A stretch of DNA of 64,000 nt from JBBROS01 sp963792675 (lineage in GTDB: Bacteria; Pseudomonadota; Alphaproteobacteria; Acetobacterales; Acetobacteraceae): contig CAWBWT010000002.1 of NCBI GenBank assembly GCA_963792675.1, forward strand, positions 1,240,001-1,304,000. Direction: 5' to 3'. A program made the position numbers and the translations under genes. Position 1 is the stretch's first letter, and each line of letters starts with the position of its first letter. Shown in pieces: positions 55,635-64,000 of the stretch. The notes beneath the pieces are model-generated. The model made no database searches, had not been told where the DNA came from, and worked only from the letters and a program-made list of their open reading frames with translations.

Positions 55635-57230
55635 TCAGGCCGGCTTCACGCCATACATCAGCGCTGTGCCGGAGCGCTGCAGCCCGGTGATGCTGGTCCG
55701 ATATGCCGTCGGGGTGAAGAACATCCCAGTCGGCAGGAACGGCACCTCCTCGAGCGCCAGCAGTTGCATGTCGCGGGCGATCTTCTGCTGCGCCGGCAGG
55801 TCGGCAGCGTCGAACCATTGCTGCCGCAATGCCTCCATCTTTGTGCTGCTGGCCCAGCCGAACCAGCCCTCCTTGCCGTTCTCCCGCATCGGCTGGCTGT
55901 TGCCGGGGCTGGAGGTCGCGAGACCGGCCCAGGTGGTGATGAACATGTCCCAGCCGCCCTGCGCCGATGGCTCCTTCTTGGTGCGGCGTTGGATCAGCGT
56001 GCCCCAATCCATCGAGGCGTAGTCCACGTTCAGCCCCATCTGCTTCATCACGTCCGCCGCGACCAGGCACATCGCCTGCAGGTTCTGCTGATCGGACGGC
56101 GACATCAGCAGGATCTTCTCCCCGCTATAGCCGCTCTCCTTCACCAGCTTCTGCGCCAGCGCCATGTCGCGCTTGCCGGTCAGCACGCCCAACCCGGCGT
56201 CGGACGCGTACGGCGACCCGGCGGTGAAGAACCCCGCATTGGCGCGGCCATACTTGCCGGCCAAATCGCCGTAGACCGCGGCCACGAAATCGTTCTGGTC
56301 GATCGCCGGGATGAAGGCACGGCGCAGCTTCACGTTGTCGAACGGCGGGTTGAGGTGGTTGAACCGCATCACCCCCAGCGTGCCCAACGGATCCAGCACT
56401 TCGGACTTGATGTCGGACTGCTTGAGCATCTGCGGCAGCAGGTCGGGCAGCGGGTTCTCCCACCAGTCGATCTCGCCGCGTTGCATGGCGGCGGCGGCGG
56501 TGGCCGGGTCGGGGATGATCTTCCATTCCACGCGGTCGAAATGGGCGACCTTGCCGCCGGCCCACATGCTCACCGCCTCCTGGCGCGGCTGGTACTTGTC
56601 GTTGCGGGCATAGGCGGCCGAGGCGCCGGCCACCCACTGGTCGGGCAGGAACTTGAACGGGCCGCTGCCGGTGTAGTCGCTGATCTGGGTGAAGGCGTCG
56701 GTCTTGGCCACACGCTCGGGCATGATGAAGCAGCCTTCGCCGCCGAGCACCTCGGGGATCAGCGCGAACCGCTGCTTCAAGCGGAACTGCAGCCGCTTGT
56801 CGTCGAGCGCCTTCAATTCGTCCGTGCGGGCGATCAGCGTGCCGCCCATCGGGTTGCGCTTGGACCAGCGCAGGATCGAGGCGACGCAATCGGCGGCGCG
56901 CACCGGCGCCCCGTCGTGCCACTGCAGCCCGTCGCGCAAGGTGATGGTGAACGTCATCCCGTCGTCGGACGCCTCATCCCCGGCCGCCATCTGCGGATGG
57001 GCGACGAGCTTCTCGTCGAGCCCGTACAGCAGGTCGTAGATCGCGTAGCCGTGGATGAAGGCGACCGTGGCCGACGTCCAGATCGGGTCGGGGCTGGACA
57101 GGTTGGCTTGCGGCACGAAGCGCAGCGTCTTGCTGCCCTGCGCCAAGGCCGGCCGCGCCAATACGCCGGCGCCCACCAGCGCCGACGTGCCGCCAATCAT
57201 CAGGTCCCTGCGCCGCATCCGAGCCTCCAT
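55635..57230 (-). CDS. ABC transporter substrate-binding protein, family 5 (DppA-like), orphan
   Basis: 531 residues from the ATG at 57,230 (57,218 is an alternative). A Tat-type signal, MRRRDLMIGGTSALVGAGVL, opens it. Family 5 hallmarks are the early VPQANLSSPDPIWTSA, RDGLQWHDGAPVRAADCVAS, and YTGSGPFKFLPDQWVAG. It binds peptides, opines or glycosides in the periplasm. No permease or ATPase genes are adjacent, so it must rely on components elsewhere. The stop is near a convergent methyltransferase and the start is 88 bp after the patatin stop on the same strand. Confidence 0.88.
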   Translation of the reverse strand: MEARMRRRDLMIGGTSALVGAGVLARPALAQGSKTLRFVPQANLSSPDPIWTSATVAFIHGYAIYDLLYGLDEKLVAHPQMAAGDEASDDGMTFTITLRDGLQWHDGAPVRAADCVASILRWSKRNPMGGTLIARTDELKALDDKRLQFRLKQRFALIPEVLGGEGCFIMPERVAKTDAFTQISDYTGSGPFKFLPDQWVAGASAAYARNDKYQPRQEAVSMWAGGKVAHFDRVEWKIIPDPATAAAAMQRGEIDWWENPLPDLLPQMLKQSDIKSEVLDPLGTLGVMRFNHLNPPFDNVKLRRAFIPAIDQNDFVAAVYGDLAGKYGRANAGFFTAGSPYASDAGLGVLTGKRDMALAQKLVKESGYSGEKILLMSPSDQQNLQAMCLVAADVMKQMGLNVDYASMDWGTLIQRRTKKEPSAQGGWDMFITTWAGLATSSPGNSQPMRENGKEGWFGWASSTKMEALRQQWFDAADLPAQQKIARDMQLLALEEVPFLPTGMFFTPTAYRTSITGLQRSGTALMYGVKPA

Positions 57231-57318
57231 CCGTTCGATCCGCCGACCTTGCCGCGGGGACCGTCGGCAAGGAATGCACGAGTTCGTCGGCGAAGTTGGC
57301 GGCAGAACCGGGCCGCGT

Positions 57319-58440
57319 CTACTCGGCGGCCTTCCTCGGCTCGGCGGCGGCGCGCCGCTCGGCAACCCCGGTGGCCGGCCGCGACAGCTTGCCGCCGTGC
57401 TCGTCGAGGTGATGCCGCATCATCTCGTAGCCGTCCTCGAACCGCCGCTGCACACCATGCTGGGAGAAGTCCATGCCGCCGCTGAGCGCGACGCTGCCGT
57501 TCGACACCACGTGCAGGTTCTTCAGGCCGCGATACAGCATCATGCGCTTGAACTGCGGCTCATTGCGAATAGGGTGCTCGCGTGGAACGACGTGCTGGAG
57601 CCAAGCGAGCACGTCGGCATAATCCTCCGCGCCTTGGCTGCCGCCGTAATCGGCCCAGAAGCGGCTCTCGTAGGTGATTTCCAGCTGCCTCGTCTGCGCC
57701 TCGATCATCGAGGTGGGGACCCGGCCGTTCATCGGGAACAGGCTGAGCACGACGATCGGAAGGTCCGCCGCCTCGTCGTCGCTCAGCATCTCCAGCAAGG
57801 GCCGCACCGGCGTGTTGTCGAACAGGCCGCCGTCCCAGTAATGCCGCGAGCCGATCTTCGTCATCGGAAAGCCGGGCGGCAGGCTGCCGCTGGCCATGAT
57901 GTGCTCCGGCGTGATCTTCGTCATCGTCTTCACCGCCCGGATGCTTTTGTCAGGCTTATCGGCATCGTCGGGCTGGCAGTTGGAGAAGCGCACGCTGTCG
58001 CCGGTTTCGACGCACGTCGCGGTGACTGCGATACGAACGGCGGGATCGGGCTGATTGATGCGGTCGAAGTCGACCACGTCGCGCAGCGTGTCGTACATCG
58101 GCGAGACGTCGCACAGGCTGGTCCAGCTGAACAGGTTGTGCATGTCCAGGCGCGAGCGCCAGAATCCGGGGTTGCCGAACATCGACAGCGTCGCCTGCTG
58201 GTCGGCCGGCAGGAACGGCATCGGCGACAGGCTGATCCGCCGCCACAGCTCCTGCAGCCGCGCCTTGGCGTCGCCGCCACGGGCGCCGGCGATCACCGCC
58301 GAATTGATCGCGCCGATCGACACGCCGCTCACGACCACCGGTTTGAAGCCGTGGTCCAGCAGGCAGGTCACCGCCCCGTACTCGTAGGCGCCGAGCGCGC
58401 CGCCGCCTTGCATGATCAGCCCGATCGCCTTTGGATCCAT
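57319..58440 (-). CDS. Patatin-like phospholipase
   Basis: 373 residues from the ATG at 58,440, with AAGGGCG upstream; an ATG at 58,455 would add five residues. The oxyanion loop QGGGALGAYEYGAV, the nucleophile elbow SGVSIGAINSAV (Ser41) and the Asp in HYWDGGLFDNTP form the patatin dyad. A C-terminal portion with HLDEHGGKLSRPA is extra. It should release fatty acids from lipids. It lies 52 bp after the corrected end of the cyclase-type signalling gene on the same strand, so the two may be cotranscribed, with the lipase as a possible output. Confidence 0.88.
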   Translation of the reverse strand: MDPKAIGLIMQGGGALGAYEYGAVTCLLDHGFKPVVVSGVSIGAINSAVIAGARGGDAKARLQELWRRISLSPMPFLPADQQATLSMFGNPGFWRSRLDMHNLFSWTSLCDVSPMYDTLRDVVDFDRINQPDPAVRIAVTATCVETGDSVRFSNCQPDDADKPDKSIRAVKTMTKITPEHIMASGSLPPGFPMTKIGSRHYWDGGLFDNTPVRPLLEMLSDDEAADLPIVVLSLFPMNGRVPTSMIEAQTRQLEITYESRFWADYGGSQGAEDYADVLAWLQHVVPREHPIRNEPQFKRMMLYRGLKNLHVVSNGSVALSGGMDFSQHGVQRRFEDGYEMMRHHLDEHGGKLSRPATGVAERRAAAEPRKAAE

Positions 58441-58492
58441 GACGTCGCCCTTCATGCGAGAGTGTGCGCGTACCGCGCGCGGACCCAGGCCG

Positions 58493-61805
<3,313 letters not shown>

Positions 61806-61895
61806 CGATCTTTGACATCGGTCGCCGCGCGACGCAATGTCCACGCAACGAACTTCCCCGTGGTGTCATCCGGTTTCCCGGTGATTGGAGCCATC

Positions 61896-63347
61896 GTGGA
61901 CACGAGTCCAAGCCGTGCGCGCGATGGGGCGCCGCACCCTGCATCCGTCTTGGCGGGCCGCCTGCTGCGTGAGGTGGGCCTCGATGCGGCGCTCGCCGAC
62001 CGGATGACGGTCACCGGCGCCGAACCGGTGCTCGATTCGCCATACCGGCCGGCTAGCGTCGCGGCCGGCGCGCTCGCCGCCCAAGGGGCGTTGCTGTCCG
62101 CGATCCTGGAGCGGCGCGGCGGCGGCTCGCGCACGGGGCGCATCAGCCTCGGCGCCGCCGGGCTGGCGCTGCAAAGCGTAATGCTGCAGCGCTTGTGGGG
62201 GCGGCCGATCGCGCTGAACGAGCCCGACTACCCGACCGTCAACATCTACGCGACGCGCGACAATCGTTTCATCATGCTCAACGGCGGCTACCCCAAGCTG
62301 CGCGAAGGGCTGTTGCGGTTGCTGCGCTGCGCCGACGACGTGGACGCGCTGACCGACGCGGTGGCGTCCCACGACGCGGCCGAGCTGGAGGACGCGATCG
62401 CCGCCCACGGCTTGTGCGGCACCGTCATCCGCGGCGAGGCGGAATGGCGGGCCCACCCGCAAGGCGTCGCCTTGGCGGCCGCGCCGGCGATCGAGCTGGT
62501 GCGCATCGGCGACGCCCCCAAGACGCCGTTTCCGGCCGGGACGGCTGCCGACCGCGTCTTGGCGGGGCTGCGCGTGCTGGACCTCACCCACGTGATCGCC
62601 GGGCCGACCTGCGCCAAGAGCCTGGCCGAGCACGGCGCCGAGGTGATGCATGTCTATGGCCCGCAACGGCCGCAATTGCCGCCGTTCGACATGGACACCG
62701 GCCATGGCAAGCGTTGCGCCTTCCTCGACCTGACGACGCCGGCGGACGGCGCGACCCTGCTCGGCCTGCTCGACACGGCGGACGTTTTTTCGCAAAGCTA
62801 CCGGCCCGGCCGCCTCGCCGCGCACGGGCTCTCGCCGGAACGGCTGGCCCGGCGCCGGCCCGGGCTGATCTACGTGTCCACCAGCTGCTACGGCCACACA
62901 GGGCCCTGGCACCTGCGACCCGGCTTCGAGCAGCTCGCGCAGGCGGCCACCGGCATGGCGGTACGGCAGGGCGGCGCCGATGCCCCGCTGCTGTCGTCGT
63001 CGACGGCGACACCGTATTATCCGAACGATTACGTCACCGGCTTCCTCGCCACCGTCGGCGTGCTCGCGGCGCTGCTGCGGCGGGCGGAGGAGGGCGGCAG
63101 CTGGCACGTCAAGGTGTCGCTGTGTCGCACGGCGATGCTGATCCAGGACGGCGGTGCGGCGCCGCCCGGCCTGCCGCAACCGCTGCCGGAGGCGGAGTGT
63201 AAGGCGCTGATGCAGTGCATGCGGGCGCCGATCGGCGAGTTGCGCTTCCTGGGACCGGTACTGGCGCTCGATGGCGTGCGCAGCGGCTGGGATCGCCCGC
63301 CGGTGCCGCTGGGCGCCGATCCGCCGAGCTGGACCGAAGCGGGCTGA
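61896..63347 (+). CDS. CoA transferase, two-module CaiB/BaiF family protein
   Basis: 483 residues from a GTG at 61,896, with TGGAG upstream; a GTG at 61,881 is also in frame. The N-terminal about 200 residues are a diverged copy (LNEPDYPTVNIYATRD, FIMLNGGYPKLREGLLRLL). The C-terminal part starts GLRVLDLTHVIAGPTCAKSL and AEVMHVYGPQ, the normal family III opening. The usual catalytic Asp site lies in DYVTGFLATVG, where the Asp is displaced, so activity is uncertain. It is divergent from the cyclase and 14 bp before the kinase gene. Confidence 0.82.
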   Translation: MDTSPSRARDGAPHPASVLAGRLLREVGLDAALADRMTVTGAEPVLDSPYRPASVAAGALAAQGALLSAILERRGGGSRTGRISLGAAGLALQSVMLQRLWGRPIALNEPDYPTVNIYATRDNRFIMLNGGYPKLREGLLRLLRCADDVDALTDAVASHDAAELEDAIAAHGLCGTVIRGEAEWRAHPQGVALAAAPAIELVRIGDAPKTPFPAGTAADRVLAGLRVLDLTHVIAGPTCAKSLAEHGAEVMHVYGPQRPQLPPFDMDTGHGKRCAFLDLTTPADGATLLGLLDTADVFSQSYRPGRLAAHGLSPERLARRRPGLIYVSTSCYGHTGPWHLRPGFEQLAQAATGMAVRQGGADAPLLSSSTATPYYPNDYVTGFLATVGVLAALLRRAEEGGSWHVKVSLCRTAMLIQDGGAAPPGLPQPLPEAECKALMQCMRAPIGELRFLGPVLALDGVRSGWDRPPVPLGADPPSWTEAG

Positions 63348-63361
63348 TCGCGGTCGCAGCC

Positions 63362-64000
63362 ATGGCCGCCGGCGCCGGGCCGGACGCGGTGCTCGCGATC
63401 GACCTGGGCAAGACCGGTTGCCGCGCTGCCTTATGGCGCGGCGGGGTCTGCACCACGGCGATGGGCGCCGGAGCCCCCGGCCTGGCAGCGCCGGACGGGG
63501 TGGCGCGCGCCCTGGCAGCGATCCGCGACGTCGCGATGCCGTTGCTGCGGGCGGGCGGGCCGGCGCAGGTCGACCGGGTCGGCTTGGGCGCTGCCGGCGC
63601 GCTCGCTGCGCCGGAAGCAGCGCAGGAGTTGGCGGACCAGCTGCTGCAAGAGATCGTGGCCGCACGCGCCGTGGTTGCGAGCGACGTGGTGGCGGCCCAT
63701 GCCGGCGCGCTGGCGGGCGGTCCGGGCGTGGTGCTGTGCGCGGGCACCGGCGCCGTCGCGATGGCCGTCGCGCCGGACGGCACCGTGACCCGGGCCGACG
63801 GCTGGGGGCCTTGGCTGGGCGACGAGGGCGGCGGCGCCTGGATCGGACTGCGCGGCTTGCGGGCGGCGCTGCGCGCTACCGAGGCGAGCGGCCCGCCGAC
63901 CCGCCTGCTGGACGCGGCCGAAGCGCGGTTCGGGCCGATCGGCTCGCTGCCAGCGCAGCTGGAAGGGAGCGGACATCCGTCTCGCCTGGCGGCAAGCTTC
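63362..64000 (+). CDS. BadF/BadG/BcrA/BcrD-type ATPase (N-acetylglucosamine-kinase-like), partial
   Basis: The ATG at 63,362 opens a frame of 213 codons that runs off the right edge. The ASKHA phosphate-1 motif is VLAIDLGKTGCRAALWRGG, the phosphate-2 region CAGTGAVAMAV, and GWGPWLGDEGGGAWIGLRGL is a hallmark of the N-acetylglucosamine-kinase-like branch. It would phosphorylate an amino sugar or act as an activator ATPase. It follows the CoA transferase by 14 bp and is probably cotranscribed. The 3' end and any downstream partners are outside the window. Confidence 0.85.
   Translation, partial: MAAGAGPDAVLAIDLGKTGCRAALWRGGVCTTAMGAGAPGLAAPDGVARALAAIRDVAMPLLRAGGPAQVDRVGLGAAGALAAPEAAQELADQLLQEIVAARAVVASDVVAAHAGALAGGPGVVLCAGTGAVAMAVAPDGTVTRADGWGPWLGDEGGGAWIGLRGLRAALRATEASGPPTRLLDAAEARFGPIGSLPAQLEGSGHPSRLAASF

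Overview
The window is very GC-rich, densely packed chromosomal DNA from an alphaproteobacterium. Several features fit Rhodospirillales, and Acetobacteraceae is the best guess by inference: adjacent metX and metW, a chorismate mutase / hisC-like aminotransferase / tyrA cassette, a sorbosone-dehydrogenase-like propeller protein, many SDR and CaiB-type genes, and frequent GTG and TTG starts. I see no rRNA, tRNA, CRISPR array, phage or transposase gene.

Layout. 1-7,720: a minus-strand catabolic/redox run (cupin, SMP-30, NDH-2-like flavoprotein, SDR, MFS transporter, then a CxxCH-containing propeller-type protein cut by the window edge) with a divergent DoxX gene. 7,740-13,333: a 2-hydroxyacid dehydrogenase and an EmrA/EmrB/outer-membrane-factor efflux operon. 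13,465-18,921: metX-metW facing away from the chorismate mutase, hisC-like, tyrA and DUF1684 genes. 18,956-25,392: a methyltransferase, an SDR/CoA-transferase pair, HU, another SDR, a DsbA-like isomerase, DUF488 and a luciferase-like monooxygenase. 25,444-28,756: a divergent pair of GH13 enzymes. 28,765-35,562: a polysaccharide island with an FkbM methyltransferase, a roughly 1,500-residue fusion of an FkbM methyltransferase with three glycosyltransferase modules, and an O-acyltransferase. 35,689-38,985: a Tat-exported ferritin-like protein, an alpha/beta hydrolase, and a DegT-fold protein whose PLP lysine is replaced by glutamate. 39,153-46,632: a tightly coupled seven-gene cassette (M24 peptidase, PotABCD-like ABC importer, amidohydrolase, M20 peptidase) that looks like uptake plus hydrolysis of a peptide-like compound. 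46,942-52,570: RlpA, a small secreted protein, an orphan GspG pseudopilin, a lytic transglycosylase, a Kef-type antiporter, a sorbosone-dehydrogenase-like protein and DUF6894. 52,725-64,000: a secreted GH-A-like enzyme with an RTX-like tail, a methyltransferase, a peptide-type binding protein, a patatin-like lipase next to a SAM/cyclase/AAA/TPR signalling protein, a two-module CoA transferase, and a BadF-type kinase cut by the right edge.

Three things stand out. The first is the giant fused glycosyltransferase with its neighbours. The second is the lysine-less DegT homologue. The third is a set of GAGC/GCTC-bounded palindromes, one of which folds as a three-way junction. Eight genes are interrupted by single-base shifts, five of them packed into about 300 bp of the chorismate mutase gene. 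Nearly all are +1 insertions that restore a normal-length protein when corrected. I read these mainly as sequencing or assembly errors rather than true pseudogenes, and I annotate each such gene over its full span.
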